Assembly (NCBI GenBank): GCA_023441805.1
Contig: JAEZNO010000001.1
Span: 124,001 to 188,000, forward strand
Length of the DNA: 64,000 nt
Direction of reading: 5' to 3'
Origin: Bacteroidota bacterium
Lineage (GTDB): Bacteria; Bacteroidota; Bacteroidia; Bacteroidales; Lentimicrobiaceae
Shown piece by piece: positions 45,874-55,388 of this stretch. The translations under genes and the position numbers were made by a program. The notes under the pieces are model-generated. The model did no database searches. It saw only the letters and a list, made by a program, of their open reading frames with translations, and was not told the DNA's origin. Position 1 is the first letter of the stretch. Every line of letters begins with the position of its first letter.

Positions 45874-46707
45874 TCAATTGTTCGGCAATCTGAACTCTAG
45901 AAACAGTGGTACGTGATCTGAAATCAGCCTTGCTTTTTCAAAGGATTCCACCTGGTTATAGAAATGAATAATCCCTTTATCAATCACTTTTATTTTACCT
46001 GACATGTAAAAAATATTGTCGAGCTCGGATGCCAGGCAGCCATCGGGGAGGCATTGCTGACGGAGGGAGGTTTTCTGGTTGATAAACACAGGTTTGTATC
46101 CCATACTCTTCAGGGGATTGAAGACAGAATGGGATTGCGGAAGGTTAAAATCACCGACAAATATCAGGTTCAATCCCGGGTACTGCTCGGGCAGGTACTT
46201 GAAGTATTTAATTTCAGTTTCAGGCTGTTTCGATTTTGTCTTCGCATGGAAATTGACCAGTGTAAACAGTTTGCCATTATAATTAAAGGTTGCAAAAAAT
46301 GGTTCTCGATCAATCAAAGTAGCATATTCTCCTGTCTGGAGCCATGGAGTACCGACCGGTTTTACCTTGTTCTTTTTCCAGATAAATGCGTATCGTTCAG
46401 TCTTATAGGAAGATGAGACGGTAGGGTTACTGACACTATAATCCCATGAAGCCCCCATTGTATTAAGTTCCAGCACTATTTTTGCCACTGCCTGTGCGCC
46501 ACCATCACCGGTCACCACTTCCTGAACGGCAATTATATCAGCATTTCGAATGGTGTTTGCGATAAATCGGATTTCCGAAGCATCCTTTGAGTTGCCAAGG
46601 TCTTTCAGATTCCAGGAGATGAGGGTAAGCGACTGGGAATTTGAAACTATAACTACAATTAGGTTGAGGAAGATTAGGAGGGAGATTTTTTTTAGTGTGC
46701 TAAGCAT
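45874..46707 (-). CDS. Secreted endonuclease/exonuclease/phosphatase-family protein
   Basis: This is a 277-aa protein with a signal peptide (SLLIFLNLIVVIVSNSQ). The DNase I-like fold is marked by LTLISWNLKDLG, AVQEVVTGDGG (catalytic Glu), LVNFHAKTK, FVGDFNLPQSH and the terminal ISDHVPLFLEF (catalytic Asp-His). It is an exported metal-dependent phosphodiesterase, probably a nuclease for nutrient use; it has no obvious functional link to the defence genes. It stands alone on the minus strand. Confidence 0.9.
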   Translation of the reverse strand: MLSTLKKISLLIFLNLIVVIVSNSQSLTLISWNLKDLGNSKDASEIRFIANTIRNADIIAVQEVVTGDGGAQAVAKIVLELNTMGASWDYSVSNPTVSSSYKTERYAFIWKKNKVKPVGTPWLQTGEYATLIDREPFFATFNYNGKLFTLVNFHAKTKSKQPETEIKYFKYLPEQYPGLNLIFVGDFNLPQSHSVFNPLKSMGYKPVFINQKTSLRQQCLPDGCLASELDNIFYMSGKIKVIDKGIIHFYNQVESFEKARLISDHVPLFLEFRLPNN

Positions 46708-46977
46708 TGGGTTTAATTTGAGTTATTGCAAACTTAAAAATAATAGATTTTAATCGCTAATTTTAGGTAAGAAAAGCGATGCTTGAATAAACGTAGCGTT
46801 TTAGCGGATAATCGTATGGAATCATTTATCAAATGCTTATTGCTATTTAAAAAAAAATCTATATATTGTTATGCTAAAATTTATGTGTGTTACAGAAAGA
46901 TATTAGTGAATATTTTAAGGTTACTTCTTGTTTGAAACAGTATTAATATATAAAATTACCTTAATCAAACATAAATC

Positions 46978-47283
46978 GTGAAAGCAGTTCTTATGATTTG
47001 TAGTGGTTTGCTCCTTTTAGCAATTATTCAGTTGCCAAGTGGTTTTTATACTTTTCTTCGAATAGCTATCACTCTTGTATCAGTTTTAGTTATTATAAAT
47101 GAATACCAAAGTGGTATAAATTTCTGGGTCATAATTTTTGGTATTATTTTAATTCTGTTTAATCCGCTTATACCAGTCTATTTATATGATAAAGAGAAAT
47201 GGATACCGATTGATATTGTAATTTCAATAGTCTTTGGAGTTAAAGTACTAACATATAATACAAGCAATAGTAATGTTAAGTAA
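46978..47283 (+). CDS. Small membrane protein (DUF6804-like)
   Basis: This is a 101-aa protein starting at GTG with three to four hydrophobic helices: residues 3-22, 27-43, 48-65 and 78-92. PVYLYDKEKWIPIDI joins the last two, which matches the DUF6804 family. It is followed after 10 bases by a TerB-like gene on the same strand, so it may be the membrane partner of that protein. Function unknown. Confidence 0.6.
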   Translation: MKAVLMICSGLLLLAIIQLPSGFYTFLRIAITLVSVLVIINEYQSGINFWVIIFGIILILFNPLIPVYLYDKEKWIPIDIVISIVFGVKVLTYNTSNSNVK

Positions 47284-47293
47284 TACTTATAAC

Positions 47294-47632
47294 ATGAATT
47301 TAACTGATATCCAAAAAAAAGTTGTATCAAGACTCCTGCAGGATGTTATGTATGCTGATGGCAATGTAACGAGAAGTGAAATTACACTCTTGCTGCAATT
47401 GCATAAAAAGCTTGGTATTTCCGAGAATCAGATGGAAGAAGCAAGACATTTAGGTGATTCATGTTATGCAGTACTTAATCAAATGCTCCCAGAAGAAAAG
47501 GAGCTGATTGCACACTTACTTCATCAAATGATCAATGCTGATGGAGAAGTGCATGATGAAGAATTAAAGGTATATAAGAAATTATCTAATGCTGTGGGTT
47601 TCCTAATCACGAATAGTGGGAAGGCAAGTTAA
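47294..47632 (+). CDS. TerB-like protein, copy 1
   Basis: This is a 112-aa all-helical protein. LLQDVMYADGNVTRSEI and HQMINADGEVHDEELKVYKK are the two ADG-type acidic motifs of the TerB fold, which binds metal in tellurite-resistance TerB. ATG at 47294 is chosen because the paralogue at 59850 starts at the same point. It is close to that copy in both protein and DNA (an identical 19-base stretch GATGTTATGTATGCTGATG). It is intact, while the other copy is frameshifted. Confidence 0.75.
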   Translation: MNLTDIQKKVVSRLLQDVMYADGNVTRSEITLLLQLHKKLGISENQMEEARHLGDSCYAVLNQMLPEEKELIAHLLHQMINADGEVHDEELKVYKKLSNAVGFLITNSGKAS

Positions 47633-47661
47633 TAAATTTTGATATAGCAAACGGATTTTAA

Positions 47662-47769
47662 AACACATTTGGAAGTTTTCACAAGATGAGTATTTCTCAT
47701 TATGAAATTTATCATTCAGATTTACCGGCTAACACCAAAACAAGAATTGGAAATTTTTTGATTAAGTAG
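47662..47769 (+). pseudogene. Detached C-terminus of a VWA-like lipoprotein
   Basis: The frame NTFGSFHK-MSISHYEIYHSDLPANTK-TRIGNFLIK aligns with the last residues of the intact lipoprotein at 61911-62750 (MNVSHYQVYSSDMPANTK, RIESFFAFQ). A stop lies directly upstream and only the final 35 codons remain. It follows the intact TerB copy 1 by 29 bases. In the intact locus the TerB copy is separated from this C-terminus by two and a half genes, so this is a deletion scar. Confidence 0.75.
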
Positions 47770-47830
47770 TCTGTAGCCTTCTTACCAAAATATATGCTTG
47801 TTTTTAGTTTAATAGTTAAATCACTTAAAA

Positions 47831-48364
47831 ATGAAAAAATGGATATTTATTCTCTGCTTATTTATAGTTAGTTCAGGTTTTTGTCAATCCTACCTTGGTT
47901 GGGTTACAAAGCAAGCCAACTTCCGTACAGGACCAGGGAAAACATACGACGTGATCTCTACGCTTAAAGCTGGATCGCAAATCTTCATTGTATCTCTTGT
48001 AACGGAAAATGACTACTATAACATAATAGATATTGCTACTGACAAAGAAGGATATTTACATAAATCTCTTGTAAACATTGGACAAGTTGTTGAAAGAAAT
48101 GACGGAGGAATATTTACACCAATTGGTAAAACCTCGAATTATAACCCGCAGCTCGAGATATTTAATAATACATCGTTAACCTTAACCCTGAAAATGAATA
48201 CCACAACTTATTATTTTACACCAAAGCAAAGGAAAACCTTAACCCTTAGTCCTGGCTCATACAGTTACAGGGCTTCAGCTCCAGGAGTAATTCCTTACTT
48301 TGGGACAGAATATATCCAGAATAACATGCAATACGACTGGGAATTTTATATAGTTATCAGATAA
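47831..48364 (+). CDS. Secreted SH3b-domain protein
   Basis: This is a 177-aa exported protein. Signal peptide 1-19 (FILCLFIVSSGFCQ), bacterial SH3 domain about 25-85 (TKQANFRTGPGKTYDVISTLKAGSQIFIV), then a C-terminal beta domain (LEIFNNTSLTLTLKMN, SPGSYSYRASAPGV). Such domains bind cell-wall peptides or other surface ligands. It lies 76 bases before the Hsp70-linked operon on the same strand and could be its extracytoplasmic component; that is inference. Confidence 0.75.
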   Translation: MKKWIFILCLFIVSSGFCQSYLGWVTKQANFRTGPGKTYDVISTLKAGSQIFIVSLVTENDYYNIIDIATDKEGYLHKSLVNIGQVVERNDGGIFTPIGKTSNYNPQLEIFNNTSLTLTLKMNTTTYYFTPKQRKTLTLSPGSYSYRASAPGVIPYFGTEYIQNNMQYDWEFYIVIR

Positions 48365-48440
48365 ATACTTTTCTTTGAATGGTGAACCATAAAAATAATC
48401 AATGTTCCTTGATTTTCTTCTGCCCTAATCTTATTAATAA

Positions 48441-50081
48441 ATGAACATTATTCAAAATAATCCCTATCGGATTGTGGGGTTACTTGTTGGAGCAACTGCC
48501 AGGGAGCAAGACCGGCAAATTAAAAGGCTATACCAATATATTCAAGCTCAAGAGGTACCTCAGGATGACTATAGTTTTCCGTCACTTGGTAATATTCAAA
48601 GGACCGTAGAGCTAGTATCAGACGCCGCGTCAAAACTAAATCTTGATAGTGAAAAGATGATCGCTGCTCTATATTGGTTTTATAATGGAAATCCAATTAC
48701 TGATGAGCCAGCATTTGAGGCAATTAAAGATGCTGATTTAGACCAAGTCTTAGAGATTTGGACAAGATTGACATCAAACGGAGAAGTTTCTAAACGTAAT
48801 GCTTCAGCACATTGCAATTTAGGCACCTTATATCTAAGTGGTATTTTAGATGGAACCGATGCCAAAGATGTGCTAATAGAAAAAGGAGTTACTTTAAAAT
48901 TAAAATTCCTTGAGAGTGATTTAATAAAAGACTTCAAAGGATTGGTTACGGGTGCAACATATAATCCTTCAAAAAAGGATCTTCAAATCTTATTTCTTAA
49001 TCAAGTTCAAGTCGAAATTGAAAATACTGGTCTTGTTTCTTTAAACAAATTTATCGATATATTAATAAAACAAGATTTTTTAGCAAAAGATGATTTTTTA
49101 AAATTATTTGTTCTAAAACTAACTGAACAAGTTGATAAGAAAATCGAAAATTCCAAAACAAAACGAAAAGCCAATAAATCTAATGCTGTAGAAATTGCGG
49201 AAGACCTCTACAAGGATACTTCGAAGAGCTTGATACAACTAAAATCAATTTTGGGAGTATCGAATATAAAATATATCTCTGTTGCCGATAAAGTAGCAAA
49301 TGAAATCTTGCAATGTAGTATTGACTATTTTAACTATTTTCAAGAAAATGATAGTGAAATAGATTACTTTAATCCCACTTTGAATATTGCAAAAAAAGCA
49401 GAAATAATAGCTATTGGTAAACTAACTAAAGATAGAATTAAAGATAGCTTAAGTACGCTTGCAGAATTGAAGGATAAGGAAATATCTCAAGCTATTGAAT
49501 TATTGCAATTTGTTAAAGATGCTTATGAAACTAACAAAAAAAATATAACCCAGCAAGCTATTTCTATACCATTAAGAAAAGATCAAAGAATAAATTGGAC
49601 GAAAGTTAACGAAATGATTGAAAATTCGATTGACTGGAACAAGGTTGTTGAATTAGTATTAAAAGTAATTCCTGAGAAAAATGTAGACAAAATAAGAAAT
49701 GTTACTGATTTGATAAAAGTAAATAAATATAAAGGTTTAGTAGATTTTCTCATGGGTAAATTAAGTTATCATAACAAAAATCGGATTCAGTATATATCCT
49801 ATTGGAAAACTACACCAACCTCTACTAAGTCAGATAGTTTAGGCAAATCAAGAGGAGGTTGCTATATAGCCACAATGGCATATGGAAGCTATGAGCATCC
49901 TCAAGTAATTATTTTACGACAATTCAGAGACGAAATATTAGACAATTCACCAATTGGGAAACGGTTAATTAAAATTTATTACCACTATTCTCCTATACTT
50001 GTCGAAAAATTTAAAGACAATAAGGCAATAAACACTGTTATTCGTATGTCATTAAATTTATTTATAAAATTTATCAGGTAA
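48441..50081 (+). CDS. J-like N-terminus and CFI-box C-terminal protein
   Basis: This is a 546-aa cytoplasmic protein. NNPYRIVGLLVGATAREQDRQIKRLY (about 5-30) has the layout of the start of a J domain (NPYxvLGV...AT..EIkkaY), but no HPD motif follows. The middle is helical and Lys/Glu-rich. The C-terminus, from Cys473, is a CFI-box domain: GCYIATMAYGSYEHPQ, LRQFRDEIL, IYYHYSPI. Its stop shares a base with the start of the next gene. Proteins of this shape are often encoded beside Hsp70-like genes, and a co-chaperone role is inferred. Confidence 0.65.
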   Translation: MNIIQNNPYRIVGLLVGATAREQDRQIKRLYQYIQAQEVPQDDYSFPSLGNIQRTVELVSDAASKLNLDSEKMIAALYWFYNGNPITDEPAFEAIKDADLDQVLEIWTRLTSNGEVSKRNASAHCNLGTLYLSGILDGTDAKDVLIEKGVTLKLKFLESDLIKDFKGLVTGATYNPSKKDLQILFLNQVQVEIENTGLVSLNKFIDILIKQDFLAKDDFLKLFVLKLTEQVDKKIENSKTKRKANKSNAVEIAEDLYKDTSKSLIQLKSILGVSNIKYISVADKVANEILQCSIDYFNYFQENDSEIDYFNPTLNIAKKAEIIAIGKLTKDRIKDSLSTLAELKDKEISQAIELLQFVKDAYETNKKNITQQAISIPLRKDQRINWTKVNEMIENSIDWNKVVELVLKVIPEKNVDKIRNVTDLIKVNKYKGLVDFLMGKLSYHNKNRIQYISYWKTTPTSTKSDSLGKSRGGCYIATMAYGSYEHPQVIILRQFRDEILDNSPIGKRLIKIYYHYSPILVEKFKDNKAINTVIRMSLNLFIKFIR

Positions 50082-50974
50082 TGAAAAAATTAGCTTTGGT
50101 TATATTCGTATTCTCAACAATTGTAACATTGGCTCAAGATTTAACTATTGAGGATTTGGACAAAAAGATTAAGCCATTAACAGAGGATATTCAAAGACTC
50201 TATATGGAGAATCGCTCTTTAAATTCTCAATTAGAAGCTTTGAAAGCAAAGCTTTTTTATGCAAACATCAGTATTGATAGTTTGAAAAAGAAAACAGAGG
50301 ATAATAAAAAAGTTATAAGCCAGACAGCAAGTCAATTAGGTGTTGAAATTAAAGAAACCAGTGAAAAAAATCAAAGTAAAATCACAGAAGTTTCCGATTC
50401 ATTAAATAAAAATTCTCTTTATGGAATTATTGGAGTTCTTTCAACAATCTTACTTTCAGGGCTTTTGTTTTGGTTTCTGAAAAAAAAGCAGAAAAATGAC
50501 AAAATGGTTGTAGAAGAAAAGCTATCCAAAACAAAAAAGTCAATTGAGGAAGAGCAAATACAAATAAACACAAAATTGGCAGAACTATATAATGGCCAAA
50601 TGGAATTTTTAAAAGCTGAAAGGAAGGCAAATCCTGATAGAGAAGAAGTTGATCATTCTTTACCATTAAAAGTAGCAAATGAAATTGTAAAAATGCAAAT
50701 GAACTTGATTCATATGGATAATAAAGTTAGAGGTCATAAACAACTTTCTATTGCTGTTACGAATGTATTTGACAATTTTAGAGCTAATGGTTATGAAATA
50801 ATAGACCACTTGAATAGGCCTTATAATGATGGAATGAATATGGATGCTTCAAAAGAACCCGATCCATTATTAAGAGAAGGCGAACAAATTATTAGAAGAA
50901 TAATAAAGCCTGAAGTGCAATTCAATAATAAAATGATTCAAAAAGCACAGGTAATTGTTGCCTACGGCGAATAA
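50081..50974 (+). CDS. Membrane-anchored coiled-coil protein with GrpE-like C-terminus
   Basis: This is a 297-aa protein. Signal peptide 1-19, coiled coil about 25-105, one TM helix about 113-133 (GIIGVLSTILLSGLLFWFL), a second coiled coil about 140-185, then a C-terminal domain. That domain reads NGYEIIDHLNRPYNDGMNM, EQIIRRIIKPEVQFNNKMIQ, KAQVIVAYGE, which parallels the GrpE beta domain (G..IDP.G.PFDP...V..v..pGY.l.dkvLRpA.VvVa). With Hsp70 as the next gene (18 bases), I infer a nucleotide-exchange partner tethered to the inner membrane. Confidence 0.6.
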   Translation: MKKLALVIFVFSTIVTLAQDLTIEDLDKKIKPLTEDIQRLYMENRSLNSQLEALKAKLFYANISIDSLKKKTEDNKKVISQTASQLGVEIKETSEKNQSKITEVSDSLNKNSLYGIIGVLSTILLSGLLFWFLKKKQKNDKMVVEEKLSKTKKSIEEEQIQINTKLAELYNGQMEFLKAERKANPDREEVDHSLPLKVANEIVKMQMNLIHMDNKVRGHKQLSIAVTNVFDNFRANGYEIIDHLNRPYNDGMNMDASKEPDPLLREGEQIIRRIIKPEVQFNNKMIQKAQVIVAYGE

Positions 50975-50992
50975 CAAAAAATAATTTACAAA

Positions 50993-53551
50993 ATGGCAAG
51001 AATTAAAATTGACTATGGTATCGATTTAGGGACAACCAACTCTGCTCTAGCTAGAATGGAAATGGGTGAACCCGTTATTAAAAAATCCTTGGACTCTCAA
51101 AAAGATACAGTTCCTTCATGTATTTCCATAACAAAAAAGGGATCTATTGAGGTTGGCGATAAAGCATTAATCCAGTTTGGAGTTGATAAAAGATTTCAAA
51201 GTCTCAATCAAAGCTATTCTTCAAATGTATTTATCGAATTTAAAAGGACAATGGGAACAAATAAAGTTTATTTCTCCTCCCATCTTGAAAAGGCCTTTAC
51301 TTCTGAAGAGCTCTCAGCAGAAGTATTAAAAAAGCTAAAACAACCTATAACAGATGAAATTGTAAATTCTGTTGTAGTTACTGTTCCAGCTAAGTTCGGA
51401 GCGAATCAAAAAGAGGCTACAAAAAAAGCAGCTGAATTAGCAGGTTTTAACCAAGTTGAATTGCTTTCTGAACCGGTTGCTGCAGCATATGCGTATGGAG
51501 TTAAATCTAAAGCAAAAGATGGTTATTGGATTGTATTTGATTTTGGAGGTGGAACTTTTGACGCAGCTCTTCTTAAAATTGAAGAAGGAATATTTAGGGT
51601 GATTAGCACGGAAGGTGATAATTATTTGGGCGGTAAGAATATTGATTTTGCAATAGTTGATGAAATTTTACTTCCATATTTTAAAGATAACTATCAAATT
51701 GATGAAATATTAAGAGATGATGAAAAGTTAAATATATTCAGAAATAAATTTAAAGATAAGGCAGAGCAATTAAAGATTTCACTTTCTACAAAAACCGAAG
51801 AGGATTTGATTTCTCAATTGGGTGAGAATTTTGGGAGCGATGATTTGGGCAATCCTTTTGAATTTGATCTGACAATTACCAGAGAACAGTTAAATAAAGT
51901 TCAAGAGCCATTTTTTCAAAGAGCAACTGACATTACAAAAGAACTTCTAAATCGAAATCACTTAAAAGGCAATCAAATAAATGCATTGATTTTAGTTGGA
52001 GGGCCTACTTTAACTCCGCTTTTACGAGAAATGCTCAAGGAGCAAGTTACCAACAACGTTGATACATCTGTAGATCCATTGACAGTAGTGGCAAAAGGAG
52101 CAGCACTATATGCATCTTCAATAAATAGAGAAACAATTACTCCTGATACTAATAATAATTCAATAGAACTTGAGATAAATTATGATGCATCAACAGTAGA
52201 AACAGATGTGCTGATTAATGTGAAAATTAAAAACATCAATAATCTTAATGGAGAGAAAATATTTGCTGAAATATATAGAAGTGATGGTGCATGGAATAGC
52301 AGTAAAATTCAATTGGATAGTAAAGCAAGGTTATTTGATTTACTATTGAATGAAGGAACAAATCATTTTGAAGTTAAAACTACCGATAGTAAAGGTAACT
52401 ATGTGAATTGCACACCTTCGGATTTTACTATTAGATGTGTTATTGATGGTGCAACAGGAACAGGTCAAGGTGCTACCTTACCATTTTTTTATGGGATTGA
52501 GATCAAAAATAAGAGAACAGAAAGAATGGAATTTGAACCTTTAAAAGGGTTAGAAAAAGACAGAGAATTAACATCAAAAGGCATTACCGGGGTGTCAAAC
52601 GGAAGAACTACTTCAAGTCAAATAAGACCAGGCATGAAGCAAGATTTTCTAAGAATCCCAATTTATCAAGGAAATAACAATGCAAAAGGTTCAAGAGCAA
52701 TCTATAATGAGCACGTTTTTGACTTGGAAATATCAGGAGAAGACTTACCTGCCTTACTTCCAGAGGGTAGCACATTTGATTTGACAATTCAATTGGATAG
52801 GAATGAAAGCATTTCTGGGAAGGCTTATTTTCACAAAATAGAATATCAACACGAATTTTCAGTTGATAAGGAACACAGAATTTTAATACCAGCTATATAC
52901 AAGATCGAATCAGAATTTAAAGATGGATTTAGAATAATTCGTGAAATTGAAAATGCTAAAGTTCTATCTGATACAAACAAATTGATCGAATTGAAAAATT
53001 CGCTATTAGAACTTCAACAGTATTTTGAAAAGGGAAAAAGTGATGAAGATAGAAGAAAAGAAGTATTTGATAAGATGCGTGAGATCCTGATTAAAGTTGA
53101 TGATTTAGATAAAGGAACTGGTTGGGACAGACTTGTAAAAGAAATTTCTCATGAATTTGATCGACTTGAAAAAGCAAATAATGAATTAGGTAATGAACAG
53201 ACAAATGACGCACTTGAAAAACTACGATCAAGAACAGATGAAGTAATACGGAGTAAAGACATTAATTTAGGAAATGAAATTCTTGAAGAAATTGAAACAA
53301 TGTTTATAAGTATCACTCTCATTTATCAATTAATTGGAAGCATTAGAAGATGGAATGAATATTTCAGTAGAATTGATTGGAAGAACCCTACGAGAGTCAG
53401 GCAGTTGTTAAACCAAGGATTACAGATTATATCAACAAATCCAACTGAAGACAGCTTATTGCCTATCTGTTTAGAATGTGAAAATAATCTTCCTGACCAA
53501 ATTTGTAATGGTTGTGGTAGAAAGATATCTCAATGTGTTTGTGTCTCATAA
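50993..53551 (+). CDS. Large Hsp70 (DnaK-like) with C-terminal zinc ribbon
   Basis: This is an 852-aa ATP-driven chaperone-like protein. The nucleotide-binding domain is intact: DYGIDLGTTNSA (7-18), VVVTVPAKFG, AGFNQVELLSEPVAAAYAYG, FDFGGGTFDAALL (about 181-193) and LVGGPTLTPLL. A beta-sandwich region (about 390-640) is much altered from the DnaK substrate domain. A helical region follows (about 640-800), then C-x2-C ... C-x2-C ... C-x-C (CLECENNLPDQICNGCG) as a zinc ribbon. At 852 aa against about 640 in DnaK it is a specialised paralogue, not the housekeeping copy. Confidence 0.88.
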   Translation: MARIKIDYGIDLGTTNSALARMEMGEPVIKKSLDSQKDTVPSCISITKKGSIEVGDKALIQFGVDKRFQSLNQSYSSNVFIEFKRTMGTNKVYFSSHLEKAFTSEELSAEVLKKLKQPITDEIVNSVVVTVPAKFGANQKEATKKAAELAGFNQVELLSEPVAAAYAYGVKSKAKDGYWIVFDFGGGTFDAALLKIEEGIFRVISTEGDNYLGGKNIDFAIVDEILLPYFKDNYQIDEILRDDEKLNIFRNKFKDKAEQLKISLSTKTEEDLISQLGENFGSDDLGNPFEFDLTITREQLNKVQEPFFQRATDITKELLNRNHLKGNQINALILVGGPTLTPLLREMLKEQVTNNVDTSVDPLTVVAKGAALYASSINRETITPDTNNNSIELEINYDASTVETDVLINVKIKNINNLNGEKIFAEIYRSDGAWNSSKIQLDSKARLFDLLLNEGTNHFEVKTTDSKGNYVNCTPSDFTIRCVIDGATGTGQGATLPFFYGIEIKNKRTERMEFEPLKGLEKDRELTSKGITGVSNGRTTSSQIRPGMKQDFLRIPIYQGNNNAKGSRAIYNEHVFDLEISGEDLPALLPEGSTFDLTIQLDRNESISGKAYFHKIEYQHEFSVDKEHRILIPAIYKIESEFKDGFRIIREIENAKVLSDTNKLIELKNSLLELQQYFEKGKSDEDRRKEVFDKMREILIKVDDLDKGTGWDRLVKEISHEFDRLEKANNELGNEQTNDALEKLRSRTDEVIRSKDINLGNEILEEIETMFISITLIYQLIGSIRRWNEYFSRIDWKNPTRVRQLLNQGLQIISTNPTEDSLLPICLECENNLPDQICNGCGRKISQCVCVS

Positions 53552-53568
53552 TAAATTGAACATTAAAT

Positions 53569-55380
53569 ATGCAAATGGGGAGTGAATATACTTTAGTTAA
53601 AGGCAATATAATTGAAGATTATTTGGTTTTATTTCCAATTAATCATGGTAATTATGCCGAAACTTACAGAGTTAAAGGAAAGGACGGAAAACTTTATTTC
53701 TTTAAACTATTCAAATACTCAAAGCTTCACCATACTGCATTTGACAGCGAAAATAACTTGCTTGAAATTGAACTTCTCAAATCAATTAAGCATCCAAACA
53801 TTGTTAAATACAAAGATAGTGGAGAGTTAATTCTTGAAGGAAAGAAATTTGGTTTTTTGGTGCTTGATTTTATTACTGGTGAAACATTGGCTGAAAAAAA
53901 TTGCCGTGAACCAATTGATTCTATTTATGAGTTGAAACTAGTTATTTCAGCTGTTTTAGAGGGTTTGAATTATTTACATTGCCTGCCAGAGCCAGTTATT
54001 CATAATGAGATTACACCCCAAAACATTATGCTTGATTTAGCGGAAGAGATTCCAAACCCAATAATTATTGACTTTGGTTTTGCTCGTTCGTTTTTGCAAT
54101 CTTCCAAGTCCTATAATAAAGAAGGTTTAAATTTTAATTTCATAGCCTCTGAATGTTTTAATAATTTATACTCTCCACAATCAGATTTATATTCCGTTGG
54201 TGCAGTGATGTATTATTTGCTTTTCGGAATTCCCCCTTGGTTTAAAGATATTTCCAAATATAAATCTGAACTTACTAATCCTTTTGGAATAATTCTTGAA
54301 GAGCGTAAAAAACCACTTAAAATTCTAAAGGAGTCAAGTGCAGTAATTGATTTGGATGAAACCGTAATAAAAGTTTTGAAGAAAGCTCTGCAACAAAATC
54401 CTGAAGATCGTTTTCAATCGGCAATTGAATTTAAGCAAGCATTGAATGGTGAAATTGAAATAGAGGACATTGATACCGTCAAAAAAGTTAAGTCTGATGG
54501 GAAGAATAGGACAAAATTGAAAACCCAGAAAGTAAAAGGAGCAGGATTTGATGCAATTGCCGGATTAAACGATTTAAAGCAGGAAATGAAGAGATCAGTT
54601 ATTGACATATTGCAAAATCCTGTAAAAGCAGAAAAATATGGAGCTAAACTTCCCAGTGGAATGATCTTATATGGACCTCCTGGATGTGGAAAAACTTTTT
54701 TTGCTAAACATTTTGCAGAAGAAGTTGGATTCAATTATATGTTTGCTACACCATCGACATTAAAAAGTCGATATATCAATGCTACTCAGGAAAACATTGC
54801 CAAAATGTTTGAAGAAGCAGAGAAAAATGCCCCAACTATAATATTAATTGATGAAATTAATGAATTACTCCCAAATCGTGAAGGTGATTCACACGAAATG
54901 GCTAAAAGTGCCGTAAATGAAATGTTAGCTCAGATGGATAGAACCGGGGAAAAGGGAATTTTTATTATTGGAGCCACAAATTATCCGGATTCGATAGACC
55001 CTGCAATGCTTAGATCTGGTCGGATGGAGAAAAAATTCTATTTACCGCCGCCAGATTTGGAATTAAGAAAAGCACTTTTTGAAATGAGTTTAAACCAGAG
55101 AAAAAAGGTTTTAGACTTTGGAATTGATTACCACAGACTATCATGTTTAACTGAAAATTACGTTAGTTCTGACATTGAGGCAATTGTTAATGAAGCTGCT
55201 TCAATGGCAATGGCTAATGACTCACGAATAACAATGAGGTTATTAGAGAATGTAATAAAATCATTCAGCCCTTTCCCTAAGGAAGAATTACTTAAATACC
55301 AATCCATTAAGGCAAAAATGGATGGTGAAAATATTCAAGGTAATAATGAACGACATGTAATCGGTTTCAAACATAAATAA
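53569..55380 (+). CDS. Protein kinase-like domain fused to AAA+ ATPase
   Basis: This is a 603-aa fusion. The kinase-like half (about 10-290) has a beta3 Lys (LYFFKLFKY), DFG (IIIDFGFAR, about 167) and the catalytic-loop Asn. However, HRDxK is HNEIT (about 144-148), so Asp is Glu and the loop Lys is Thr: a probable pseudokinase or weak kinase. The AAA+ half (about 330-570) is of the FtsH/Cdc48 type: GPPGCGKT (about 368), IILIDEINE (about 424), GATNYPDSIDPAMLRSGRMEKKF with arginine fingers. It lies 18 bases after Hsp70. Remodelling of a client sensed by the kinase half is inferred. Confidence 0.88.
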   Translation: MQMGSEYTLVKGNIIEDYLVLFPINHGNYAETYRVKGKDGKLYFFKLFKYSKLHHTAFDSENNLLEIELLKSIKHPNIVKYKDSGELILEGKKFGFLVLDFITGETLAEKNCREPIDSIYELKLVISAVLEGLNYLHCLPEPVIHNEITPQNIMLDLAEEIPNPIIIDFGFARSFLQSSKSYNKEGLNFNFIASECFNNLYSPQSDLYSVGAVMYYLLFGIPPWFKDISKYKSELTNPFGIILEERKKPLKILKESSAVIDLDETVIKVLKKALQQNPEDRFQSAIEFKQALNGEIEIEDIDTVKKVKSDGKNRTKLKTQKVKGAGFDAIAGLNDLKQEMKRSVIDILQNPVKAEKYGAKLPSGMILYGPPGCGKTFFAKHFAEEVGFNYMFATPSTLKSRYINATQENIAKMFEEAEKNAPTIILIDEINELLPNREGDSHEMAKSAVNEMLAQMDRTGEKGIFIIGATNYPDSIDPAMLRSGRMEKKFYLPPPDLELRKALFEMSLNQRKKVLDFGIDYHRLSCLTENYVSSDIEAIVNEAASMAMANDSRITMRLLENVIKSFSPFPKEELLKYQSIKAKMDGENIQGNNERHVIGFKHK

Positions 55381-55388
55381 TCAAATAA

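Noticed and set aside
46054..46416. 120-codon plus-strand frame opposite the endonuclease/exonuclease/phosphatase gene
   Set aside because: It is a shadow of a gene with all catalytic motifs intact.
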